From Sipunculus nudus (taxonomy: Eukaryota; Annelida; Sipuncula; Golfingiida; Sipunculidae): 64,000 nucleotides of DNA. A program made the position numbers and the translations under genes. The notes under the pieces are model-generated. The model saw only the letters and a program-made list of their open reading frames with translations, ran no database searches and was not told the origin of the DNA. Below, piece by piece: positions 35,201 through 48,700 of this stretch. Position 1 is the stretch's first letter. Every line of letters begins with the position of its first letter. The stretch covers positions 3,428,019 to 3,492,018 of the forward strand of contig CM049306.1 in NCBI GenBank assembly GCA_026874595.1. The letters run 5' to 3'.

Positions 35201-38200
35201 ATTGATCAATTTTAAGCCAAATCATTTGATCTTAAGCTTTCTCCTTCACATATACCTCACCCACCCATACATGTACACCTTATTGAGTTTGACGTCAAAG
35301 CTCAAGCTCACACACCTCCTAATTTTAACACTTGCGTAATACACCCCATATCATTATGCTCCCATGAGAGGGGATGCTTCACTTTGTGGTGCCCTTGTTA
35401 CATTTCATTTTACCTCTGTGCCCACAGGGTGCTGGCCTGTCTTTCTGAGCCTGTTGTCTAAGCCATGGGTTGCTGGGCCCTTGAGCCCGGGCCAAAATGA
35501 AATATAACAACATTGGCTCTGTGCATTCCTCGCTGGGCTGGTATCCATTTTGCTTGCAAGGGATAAACACCTACAGTAAAAGAGTCTTAATGTCAAAAGA
35601 GGTAGGAGAAGTGGGAATGCAGAGGGAGCAAAATTCAACCTATTATTTAACAAGAGTAGGGGGCCCCAGACATCTTTAGGGCTGTTCCTTAAGCTGAGTC
35701 ATGAAGGCGCAGGTAGTATCCAGTGTTGGAATATACACATTAACTATTGACTCAAATAGAGAATTCTTCTCAGATTTAGCTTTCACAAAGAACCGTTGTC
35801 TGTTCTGCTCTGTTACAGATAGGTAAAATTTATTTTGTACAGATAGCTTCTTGCATAAAGTATTTAATGTTTTTTTAATGTTTTTATTATGTATGAAAGA
35901 ACCAAAGTAGTAAGAAAAATTATGAGAGAAAATGACATAGACTGTATATAGATTACAGCACCAAAACTGTGTCCACTGGTCCAGGCCCACGCAGCAGCCC
36001 TACCTGCCAGTGTGGGCAGTCTGGGCCACGCAGCAGCCCTACCTGCCAGTGTGGGCAGTCTGGCCCACGCAGCAGCCCTACCTGCCAGATTATCTAAGGG
36101 TTCTAGTGCAAAACAAACACACAATTAACCCTGTGTACACTGCATTCATCATCTGACCTGGTCAGTTAATGAAATGCAAATACATGCTTATGAAATACAT
36201 GTAGTGCAGGTGTATGTATTCTAGTGCATAAGAATTATTTTTTTACCATATTTTTTTACTTCTATAACATTTATTACATGAAGTGTGATGCTGCATTTTA
36301 GTGTTTTCATTTTCCATGTTAAAAATCCAACCCTGTTACCTTTTTAGCTCAGCTGACTATAAGTCATCTGAGCTATAGTCGTGGTCCATTGTCCGTCGTC
36401 CGTCTGTCCGTCTGTCTGGATGTCCGTCCGTAAGACTGGCACGTTTCGACACCGTTGGACCTACGAATCTGAAATTTGGCATACAGTTAGATGTCTCTAA
36501 AATCTCCTTCCATGCCGAAAATTGGGTCAATAGGACTTCGTTCCTTCGAGATATTAAGGAAAAACCTCAATTTTTTATTAGAAATCTATTTTCACACTTC
36601 AGGACTGCCTTATATCAAAACCACTCATCTGGTTTTCTTCATATTTACCATAAATATTCCTCTATATAGTTTCTATGTACATGCCAGATATTATGTACAT
36701 GCCAGATATTAAGTCAGTATTATATCATTTAAAAAAGTTATGGGCCCAAACATAATGGACTTTGTAAAAAAATCAGGAAGATATTTGGTCACTTAAGACC
36801 AAAATTGTTAAAGGTAGGGACTTTTTTCCAGTAATACAACTTTAATTAATCAAAATTTAATTGTATACAAAAAATTAGATCAAAATCTGGTAAATTTTTT
36901 TAAATATTGGCAAAAATATAAAATTGGTACCTTAAATTTTGCCCAACTTTGGCCATGGCACGTTTTTTTCCTGTAAGTACTGTGGATTTAATTTTCACAG
37001 CATGTATACATAAGGATTTAATCTGTTAAAATCTGAAATTTGAAAATAAAAGCTGCAAAATTAGGCTAGTTATTGAATTTTTTTGGAGGCTCTTGTTGTA
37101 TTCCCTTACATTGTCAAGCAGTCCACTTTGATGACTGTAGGTCATTCAGTGCACATCTCTAAGTTCCCCTGGCTGTTGGCATAATATTAGATGTCCCCAA
37201 AATCTCCTACCATACCAAAAATTGGGTCATTAGGACTTTGTTCCTTCGAGATATTAAGGAAAAAAAACCTCCGTTTTCCATAAAACAAGCCATTGTTACA
37301 CTTCAAGGCTGCCTAATATCAAAACCACTGATCTGTTTTTGATTGTATTTAGAATTCACATTCTTTCATACATTTTCTATGAACATACCAAAAATTAGGT
37401 CAGTATTGGGTATTATTTTGAAGTTATGGGCCAAAACATAATGCAATTTTTTAAAAAATCAGGAAATATATTTACTCACCTAACATGAGAATTGCTGAAC
37501 CTAGAGACTTTTTTTTCAGGAATATAACTTTATTTAATCAAGATTCAATTGTTTACCCAAAATTAGATCTGAATTTTGCAAATTTTTCAAGTTATTAGCA
37601 TAAATAAAAAATCAATACCTTAAATTTTGTCCAACTTTGGCACTGTTGATTTAATTTTCACAGCATATATACATAAGGATTAAATCTTTTAAAATCTGAA
37701 ATTTCAAAGAAATTGATTGGAAAGAATAGCTTTTATTCATGTTTTCATACACCATGTCAAGTGTTGTTTACATCTAGCCCACCTAGTAGTACAGCCTTCA
37801 CTTGCATTATGTAACCTACCCCAGGCAGCTTGCCCTGGGTCAGCTTGGCCACTACCAGCAGGCTTCCCCTCTGCCCTGTACTCCCCCCCCCCCCCCCCCC
37901 CCCCAGATGGTGCATAAACTAGATGAATGTTATTATTTTCTGTATTTGATTCATTCTTATTCTAGGCTATGTTACATTTTAGATTTTGTATTGTAACACC
38001 AGGGTTACAATGATTAAAGTGTACGTTTAATTGTGTCCACAAAGTGGTGTATTGCTATGAAAGTGTGGATGTTCATGAGATAAGTAATTCCTTACTTCAA
38101 AGGAGTAAAAACTTCACCAGGCGTAAAATTGACTATTAATTCCAGTGATAAATTAAAACTGGGATAGTAATTAGCACAATGATATTGTTTGTCCCTCATT

Positions 38201-41200
38201 CAACCAACAGTGTGCATACTTTATTTGAAAAGATGTTTTATTTTATCAAATTTACTGAATCTTTTATTTTATTTTGGTGAATAAAATTAAGCATGTACTG
38301 AAAACTCCAATGTGCAAAACTTTTTAATAGTGATTCAAGGAATATTCTTGTAGATGCCATGTTGTGGCATTATTTTCTTTTAAATTCAGTTTAAACATTT
38401 ATGATTTAAAAATAATAAAATATATGTGTATGCATAATATGACCCAATATGAGCTACACTCTGGATATATGATGATTGCAACTTTTGCAACAATTCTAAT
38501 ATTTTAACTTATAGTTTCAGTTTTTTACTCTGTATATAATGATTGCAACTTTTGCAACAATTCTAATATTTTAACTTATATTTTCAGGTTTTTTTTTATT
38601 AAAAATTTATAAAACCTGTAAATAAAAAAAATGATTCAGATAAAAACTTCTTAATGGAAAAAGTGGATATGCTTAAAAAAATAGGATTATATATAAACTT
38701 AAATGCATTATTCCCTTGAAAGTGAAATAAAAGTATTAGTCCATTCTGTTAACTTCCCTGTCCATTTGTAAATTTTCATATGCATCACAGTATCTCAAAA
38801 CTTTTACTGTTTTTCTTCATGACAGTCTTGTCAGAGTATTAGTTTGCAATCATATATTTAGAACTTTACTATAACCAAGTAGGAGGGCCCCTTTCCTCTT
38901 AGCTTTTCATATTCTTATATAAATGAAAAACATTACAATAGAATATTTCTATATCCATCTTCGTGCTGCCCTCACTTTTCCCTTCTCCGAACCCCATCCC
39001 AAAGTCAGCCTCAGTAAGCAAGAACAAGATGAATCAGATATATTCATACTTTAATATTTTGTATAACTATTCGTCCATAGGTACCTATGTACATGCCAGA
39101 AATTATGTCAATTTTGTGTAATATGTAGACATAATCGGCATCACAATAATGTACCTTGTCAAGATTAAAGAGATATTGTGTCATACAGTCACAAATTCAT
39201 AAATCACTTCATCAGCATAGTTAATCATAACATCATATCTGTCAAATTGAAAGCTTGCAGACTACCATACACTTTAGATCCTTCAACAAATAGCCTTATC
39301 ATCATTCTACTACTGCTTATTACCGCTGTCATTGCATTCATATTTGCTCAAATATATCACAATTTTCAACCCCTCCTAAATAAATAAAAAATAAACCACT
39401 ATATTTGACTTTATTAATCCATCAGTCAGGTAATTTCATTTATCATTTACTCACATATTACATTACATTCCTTTATAATAGCCCAACATGTCCGTGATAT
39501 TCATAAGCTTTATCGACTCGATATAGTATCACAGTGGAGAAACATTTATAGTCCCAATCATGATCAGCTGAGCGCCGTGACCCATGGGTCCCTTGTTTTC
39601 TTAATTCAGCAACATTTTACTGACTATTACTACTAGGTTTAGAATGTCAAACACCTAGGCAGCTGACACTTAATGATATCAGTTAAAGCATTGTCGGCTG
39701 CACAGTGGGTGGAGCGTGGACCGTCTAGGCAGCTGACAGTGTGGATTGTCGGCTGCCTTGACAGTCCATGGGTCTGACACTCTGCAGCCGACATTGTCAG
39801 CTGCCTAGACACTTCCTAATATAATACAATAAAGAATACAATTTTTTGTGAATGTTTTATTATTTACATGATCGCACCAGACTTTACATGGAACATACAT
39901 ATAATTTATAGATTTGCATGTATGTGAACAGCTGCAGGGGGTCTGCAATGGATGAGTGTCTTCAATGGGAATTGCCACTGTTGTCAATGGTTTTATATTT
40001 GATATAGGGCTAGTATGAGCTCACCTCTCTGTGCAGCTAATGATTTTCGATGCCCCTTTCAGGTTGTTCTAAGAGGTCTGTGACATTGCTGCTGTGGTTC
40101 CCTCTATTATCTTTTAATTAAATAATAAATCATACTGTAAAACTCAATGTTCAGAGGCAGATCAAGCAGGAAGTTTACAACTACTTTCCACCTTTGAGAG
40201 TTGTGGACATTTTTAAGGTATTAACCCCCCCCCCCCCCAAAAAAAAAAAAAAAAATCTGGATCTGCCCATATTCTCTCTTGGTCTTACACACACAACAGT
40301 AACATAATTTTGGTTAAAAAGTTTATTGTTCTGACATAAATTCACATATAGGTATGTATTCCTTAGAATGCTTAACCAAAAAACCTTGTAGTAGAAAACT
40401 AGCCGTTATCACCTTTGATGTTACCCTTGATAAAGATAATATGTTATATTTAACCCAGCATTGGCTTATTATGATGTTGTAGCCATTTTATCATGACCAG
40501 TTTTTTTAAGTGTATCCAGGTCATAGTATTTTCACCCACAAACTTTGTTCACTGGTAACAGCAGCCGAGACTGTTACATTTTGTTTAAACACTGTCACAG
40601 CCCCAGTGTAATGGGATAGTGGGTAGCACACTCTGAAGAATGCCTAAGACAGAATATCCATAATGTCATGATGGGTAGGTGTAGTGGGAATAAGAGGATA
40701 CTGAATATAACCTATAATTTAATACTTTTGAAGCAGATGTTAAAGAAAAATTCATAGGTATGGATCTGAAATTAATTTGATAAGTAAATGTATTATAATG
40801 ACTATGTATATTAAAAAGTCACATTAAATGTTTTCTTTTTTCCTTACATTGATGAATGATCTGATTTGCAGACACCTGAAGACTTCATATCAAAAGAAGA
40901 GTTTGACACTGTCCATGTGTACATCATCGCCAAGCCAGAGCTCCAGAATAAAGTCATCACAATGTAAGACATCTTATAATAGATTTATAATCTTTTTCAC
41001 CAGCATAGTTTTATTGAAAAAAATCAAATTTTTATGAATATTAGCCTGTTCCCATTAAAGGCATTAACAGGATTTCAGCAATGATGTTGTAATATTTGAG
41101 ATGCATTAGAATGCAATTAGAAAAATAATCAGTTAATCAAAATATCATGAATTGTCATTTTGACAGTAACACTGTGTGATCTGATCAGTATCATTTTATC

Positions 41201-42654
41201 ATAGATAAGTTTTGACAGAGAATACATCCTCGTGTATGTATTGTATACTTGTCATCTTTTTCTGTTGTAGCAATGCTCTGGGCCACAAGATTGTAGGTTG
41301 TCCTGTGTGTATTGATAATCCCAAGTATGCCAGGAATGCCCTCATGTTTAACCTGTGCTTCACATTTGATGCCCTGGCAAATACACATCCTTACGAGGCT
41401 GTGGTAAAGAAACTTGCTGGGTACCTCACAACTCTAGAGGTATATTTAAATTAATTCAGATTTATATTTTAATATTTATTCTTTAGCATTTAGTGTTTTA
41501 TGTTGTTGATTTCATAAAGTATGTATATTAATAAAATATAGTAACCTGGTAGAGTGTAAAAGTCTCAACTCAAGGAGGAACCTACAAAATTGTTGATGGA
41601 AGGTCTTAATAGACTGTAAAATAGTGAGTTTAAGCAACATGTTACTTCACTATACAGTTTGTATTTGAGGGTTACTTTTATGTTTGTGAATATTTGACAT
41701 TTTAGTGGGCATTTTCCCTTAATATTTAAGCTAGAATTATAATTGTATGGGATATGCATATATGCTGAGGAAAGTTAAGGAGCAGATGTATGTGGTGCCG
41801 TAACACAGAGAGGGTGATTGTCTTTATCAGCTTGAATATGGGTTCTTGTCAAAAGAAGAGAGCAAAGAGAAGCTGCCTGGGATTTTAGCAGATATCCGCG
41901 AGGAACTCAACACCCTCGGTACCTGCTGTATCCCCGTAGGTCGGTACTTGATGTGTTCTTCAACTGTTCTGTGGCACAGCTACGATCTGTAATGGTCTGC
42001 AGATATGGAATCAGTATTAGCAATAAACGGAAAAAGATAGTGTTCAGTAGTAGACCTTTGAATGTTGACAGTACTAGACCTTTGAATGTTGACAGTACTA
42101 GACCTTTGACTTCACATTAATTAGTTAATACTACTTAAAAAAATCACTAGCATGGTAACATGGTCTCATGAAGAATGCTGGAAGTTGTATTAGTTTCACT
42201 TGGTTTGAATAATATTCATCTGTTCATGACCCATCAAGGCTTCCAATAAAATATGATTACAGAGCTGATATATAAATATAAAGTGTTTATACTAGATTAT
42301 ATGATAAATATGTTTATTCTTCCATCTATGACAGATGCTTCCACGGCTATACACCTTAAAATAGTGTCAGACATACAAGAACCTCCACCAGTAGCCAATC
42401 AGGAAGTTCCTGTGATCGTGTCCGATGATCAGCTCAAGTGGTCACACCACTGGGACATTGCAACACAACAGGTTGGTTAACATGTACTAAAGTCCTTCAA
42501 ACAAGAGGTGGACAAACCTGAAACTAACAACAAGGATCACATAGCTGGAAAGATATGAAAAATAAATCCTAGAAGCTTATAAAGTTACTGGGTTTGATAA
42601 GCATCTTGTGTTGATACAGTCTCTCTCTCTCTCTCTCTCTCTCTAAATAAATAA

Positions 42655-42714
<60 letters not shown>

Positions 42715-45700
42715 ATTAGCTTTCTCTATATATGAATATCATAATATTCCCATTTAAATATTTCTTCATTAAAACAGTCTCAGTCATCACAAACACGGTC
42801 AGTTTGTAGGCATAAGGTTGAGACTTGATTAACATTACTAAGTGAAACATGGAGTAGGACATTCACAATGTATGAAGGGACAATCAGTCATGAATAAAGG
42901 ATCAGATTGTGTACACTGGTGTTATTTTACTTGATTGCAGTTGTTGCCGTACATGGATGGATTTCATCACATTGCAAGGATTGCAGCAGAGTCTGACGTA
43001 GACATCAACATTGTAAAGGCCTGTGTTCAAAACCTAGTGTAAGTCTTTTTTTAGTGGAAACAAAATTAACCTAAAAACCCACTTCTTAGAGAACAAATAT
43101 TCGTTCAGGCAAACCAGATCTACACTAATATTTAATTGTATTTAATTAATCTACACCAATATTTAATCTTCCATGGGTCATTTTCCAGTTGTCCAAGTTG
43201 TTTTTTCATAATGTCAGTACTTTAAGCATATTTCTGCTAAACAAATAGTCAAACAGGCTGAGGTGAAAACATAATCTGAAATAATATACCATTTAATATT
43301 AAATATATTCATATAAATGAACTGATTTAATTTTCAATATAAGTAGCGTCAGAAATATCAGATTTTAATAAAGTGAATGTCATTCAAGGCCTGAAATATT
43401 TACTGTACTTGCAGATATAAAGGAATTGTCAAGCTCATAAGTATTTTTCAGGTAAATTTTCCATTATTTTTTCCGTTAACATTCATTAAAATTTATGAAA
43501 AAATAACTTACGTGAATTAATACACTTATTTTAAACTTTGAAGTATTAGATGCAAAATGTCAGTATTGTATATCGTTTGTTGTCATACTCTAAAAGAATT
43601 TCTGTTTCAAATTTGTCTACTCATTAACAGCTTGTACTTACTGTATAATTACACATGATTGAAATGTTGTGGTATTTATGACTGTCAAAAATTGTCATGT
43701 TCTTTCTGTTTGCAGTATTCTAATGTTTATGTGACCACAACTTCAATCAACAAATTGTGGGAAAATTCGTCACTACAAGGGGAGTGTATACAGTATGTCT
43801 GTAAGCAAGGTTAGTTATGAGTAGTCATTAATTAATTTAAATTTAACTGAACTTTCTGAAATTAAGCTTTAATATGTCACAATCTTAAATGTTTCTGGCA
43901 CCAATCAGTGAACCATTATTTGATCACACTAACAAAATTTCAAGCCAATTTAATTATAATAATTAAACATACATAACCCTGCAAATTTGGCTCTCTAGTT
44001 TGGTGTGAGCTACCTCACTCTCTGACTGCCCAATACATTATTTGAAAATATCTAACATATGACCAAACGAAAATAGGCATTCTGCCAGGATAAAAATAAG
44101 ACAATAAAGAAGCTGTTTGGAAAACTGGAAACTGTAAATGAAAAGATGTGAAGGGTGAATCAATAAACAAAACTGGAAAAGAATAAAGTAAAGACCCATG
44201 TTGCTGTAGTTGAATGACTTGTTACAAAGACAAATTATTCAGGGGAAAATACTGGGCCGATCCGGGATACAAACCCATGTGGGTGGCTCACATGTCCGGT
44301 GTTCCAACCACTTCGCAAGAAAAGCAAGCTTCACTAGCGAGACAGTTTGGTCTGCTTTTATGTCAACCCGTAACACACCCCCTCTTAAGAGCATTCTGCT
44401 ATCAGAACAAGACTAATTATCCCAGGAGTCACATTTTGGGAGCTTATTCCTTTGGCCACAAAGTTTACTGTCACATTGGACTAGCCCCCATTTCTTTAGA
44501 AGAAAAATTATTCGGGGAAAAATACTGGGCTGATCCGGGATTCGAACCCATGTCGGTGGCGCACATATCTGGCGTGCCAACCACTTCGCTAGAAAAGCAA
44601 GCTTCAATAGCGAGACAGTTCGGTCCACTTATATGTCACCCCGTAACACTGTTACCAACTGACACAATTGGATGTGCACTCTTTTTTCAAAAAGAATATA
44701 AATAGGCTGTTTACTAAAAAGAATCCTGATATTATGAAGCTGTATACAGTTTAAAAAAAGAAAACATGGTTATATTTGAAGTCGGCTGCATTAGAGAACT
44801 ACATCTGTGAATGTAATTATTAGTACTGAAGGTATTTATGATGATGCTTCAGGTTTAGGCTAATTTTTGACAGTGGATTTGATATTTTTTTAAGCCATAT
44901 CAGTAAGGTGATAGTACAATGGTACTCTGTTTCCAGTTTGTATTATTTGTAGTTTTCATGGGACATTCACAGTTCCATGTTTCTGTTAGACCACAGAGTG
45001 TTGTCATTCACCTGCAGGTCATCCACTGCCAGTGTTCAGAGATGTGTTCAAGTTGTATTGTGGGCTGAAGCCGGGGACAACAGTAAGAGATCTGTGTGCT
45101 CGCGATAATCCTCACTCTCTAGGTATTGATGAAAGGTGAGAAAGATTATATACCCAGGGTGCCCATTTCTCTCTGTGATATACCAGTATATTGCATTCCT
45201 GTTTCTAGTATGGATAACCATTTAGTCTTAAATACAGGTCACTGAGGTCATTGAATCTTTGAAATGAATCTTTAGTCATAATCACATTTTTAAGGGAACC
45301 TGTGAGCTTATGTGATTGTGCGGCGTCATGCGTCATGGGTTGTTTGTCATGTGTCGTGCGTCGTCTGTACGTTAACCATAGCTATCTCAAAAACGGCAGA
45401 AGCTAGCATCACCAAATTTTTTGCAAATAATCAGTCATCTGAAAAACTTTATTGGATTTGGTTTATTTTTTTTCTAACTGCATTTTCTAAGATTTTATAG
45501 GGAAAAAGCTAAAAAAGCTTTGAAAATCTTCTTCTCTGAAACTGTCCAGCCAAATTGTCCAATATTTCACGGAAATGATCCCTGGAACAATCTTTCTCAA
45601 GTTTGTTCGAATGGTTCCAGTTTGGAGATTTTTGGCCGAGTTACAGGAGGTTGAACTTAGTCATCTGTCCAAAAAAGCACACTAAAATTAAAATCTCAGA

Positions 45701-48700
45701 AACGGTTAGAGCTATAATCACCAAATTTTATACCAATGTTTGTCACATATGTCATATTTGAAATTGAGGTATTGGTGGCACCACCTACATTGATGTGTTT
45801 TTTACAAGCGAAAATGTAATTTTAAACTCTTCTAGCTTATACACTGATTTATGATGAAACTGTTTAGCTGATTGGTTTAAACTTTACAAGAATTATTCTA
45901 TGGTAGGGTTCTGCCAGTTTTATAAGAATAGATTGGGTAAATACAGCTTTAAAAAAGCATTGTAGCCAATTGAAAAAGGCTTTCTGTGTTTGAAAACAGA
46001 TTTGACAACATGCTGAGTTTCAGCAGCCAAGTTAAGAGGTCACTCAGTACAAACAGGTGGGGTCCAGACATCACCATGGCAACTGACCTGGCTCTGGCGG
46101 GTGTCAAGACAATATGTCTAGTCGTCTAGACACAGCGTCTAGACGTCTAGACACAATGTCTAGATGCAGAATTCCCAGATTATTGAACTATATTTTTCAG
46201 CTGTTTACAAAAACTTGGTTTGCATTTTAAGTGAATCAGGTTTATCATCAGGTCACATGTGAACTGCTGCGGCCTCATTAGCTCAGCTGACTATAAATCA
46301 TCTGAGCTATAGTTGTGGTCCATTGTCCGTCGTCCGTCCGTCTGTCCGTCTGGATGTCCGTCCGTAAGACTAGCCTTTGACACTGTTGGACCTACGAATC
46401 TGAAATTCGGCATACAGTTAGATGTCCCTAAAATCTCCTACCATGCCGAAAATTGGGTCAATAGGACTTCGTTCCTTCGAGATATTAAGGAAAAACCTCA
46501 ATTTCTTATTAGAAATCTATATTCACACTTCAGGACTGCCTTATATCAAAACCAATCATCAGGTTTTCTTCATATTTACCATAACTATTCCTCTATATAG
46601 TTTCTATGTACATGCCAGATATTAAGTCAGTATTATATAATTTAAAAAAGTTATGGGCCCAAACATAATGGACTTTGTAAAAAAATCAGGAAGATATTTG
46701 GTCACTTAAGACCAAAAGTGTTAAAGGTAGGGACTTTTTTCCAGTAATACAACTTTAATTAATCGAAATAAAATTGTATACCAAAAATTAGATCAAAATC
46801 TGGTAAATTTTATTAAATATTGGCAAAAATATAAAGTTGGTACCTTAAATTTTGCCCAACTTTGGCCACGGCATGTTTTTTTCCTGTAAGTACTGTGGAT
46901 TTAATTTTCACAGCATGTATACAAAAGGATTTAATCTGTTAAAATCTGAAATTTGAAAATAAAAGCTGCAAAATTAGGCTAGTTATTGAATTTTTTTGGA
47001 GGCTCTTGTTGTATTCCCTTACATTGTCAAGCAGTCCACTTTGATGACTGTAGGTCATTCAGTGCACATCTCTATGCTCCCAAGGCTGTTGGCATAATTT
47101 TAGATGTCCCCAAAATCTCCTACCATACCAAAAATTTGGTCATTAGGACTTCGTTACTTCGAGATATTAAGGGAAAAAAACTCTGTTTTCCATAAAAAAA
47201 GCCATTGTTACACTTCAAGGCTGCCTAATATTAAAACCACTGATCAGTTTTTGATTGTATTTAGTTTTCATTTTCTTTCATACATTTTCTACGAACATAC
47301 CAAAAATTAGGTCAGTATTGGGTATTATTTTGAAGTTATGGGGCAAAACATAATGCAATTTTTAAAAAAATCAGGAAATATATTTACTCACCTAACATGA
47401 GAATTGCTGAACCTAGAGACTCTTTTTCAGGAATATAACTTTATTTAATCAAGATTCAAGTGTTTACCCAAAATTAGATCTGAATTTTGCAAATTTTTCA
47501 AGTTATTAGCATAAATAAAAAATCAATACCTTAAATTTTTGTCCAACTTTGGCAATGTTGATTTAATTTTCACAGCAAATATACATAAGGATTTAATCTT
47601 TTAAAGTCTGAAATTTCAAAGAAATTGATTGGAAAGAATAGCTTTTATTCATGTTTTCATACACCATGTCAAGTGTTGTTTACATCTAGCCCACCTAGTA
47701 GTACAGCCTTCACTTGCATTATGTAACCGACCCCAGGCAGCTTGCCTTGGGTCAGCTTGGCCACTACCAGCAGGCTTCCCCTCTGCCCTGCACTCCCCCC
47801 CCCCCCCCCAGCAGATGCATAAACTAGATGGATGAATGTTATTATTTTCTGTATTTGATTCATTCTTATTCTAGGCTATGCTACATTTTAGATTTTGTAT
47901 TTTACCACCAGGGTTACAGTGATTAAAGTGTACATTTAATTGTGTCCACAAAGTGGTGTATTGCTATGAAAGTGTGGATGTTCATGAGATTAGTAATTCC
48001 TTAGTTCAGAGGAGTAAAAACTTCACCAGGTGTGAAATTGAGTATTAATTCCAGTAATAAATTAAAACTGGGATAGTAATTAGCACAATGATATTGTTTG
48101 TCCCTCATTCAACCAACAGTGTGTTTACTTTATTTGAAAAGATGTTTTATTTTATCAAATTTACTGAATCTTTTATTTTATTTTGGTGAATAAAATTAAG
48201 CATGTACTGAAAACTCCAATGTGCAAAACTTTTTAATAGTGATTCAAGGAATATTCTTGTAGATGCCATGTTGTGGCATTATTTTCTTTTAAATTCAGTT
48301 TAAACATTTATGATATAAAAATAATAAAATATATGTGTATGCATAATATGACCCAATATGAGCTACACTCTGGATATATGATGATTGCAACTTTTGCAAC
48401 AATTCTAATATTTTAACTTTTAGTTTCAGTTTTTTACTCTGTATATATAATGATTGCAACTTTTGCAACAATTCTAATATTTTAACTTATATTTTCAGGT
48501 TTTTTTATTAAAAATTTATAAAACCTGTAAATAAAAGAATGATTCAGATATAATCTTCTTAAAAGAAAAAGTGGATATGCTTAAAAAAATAGGATTAAAT
48601 ATAAACTTAAATGCATTATTCCCTTGAAAGTGAAATAAAGGTATTAGTCCATTCTGTCAACTTGCCTGTCCATCTGTAAATTTTCATATGCATCACAGTA

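Noticed and set aside
44413-44628. 71-codon minus-strand frame and a tRNA gene call at 44.53-44.6 kb
   Set aside because: The frame lies in the SINE-like unit. A and B boxes are present but an acceptor stem is not, and a second copy sits nearby, so it is a repeat, not a tRNA gene.
46313-46600. Frames recurring in AGCTCAG copies ([25 protein letters not shown] types)
   Set aside because: They begin in the GTCC/GTCT tract, differ in frame and length between copies, and show no conservation of coding sequence.
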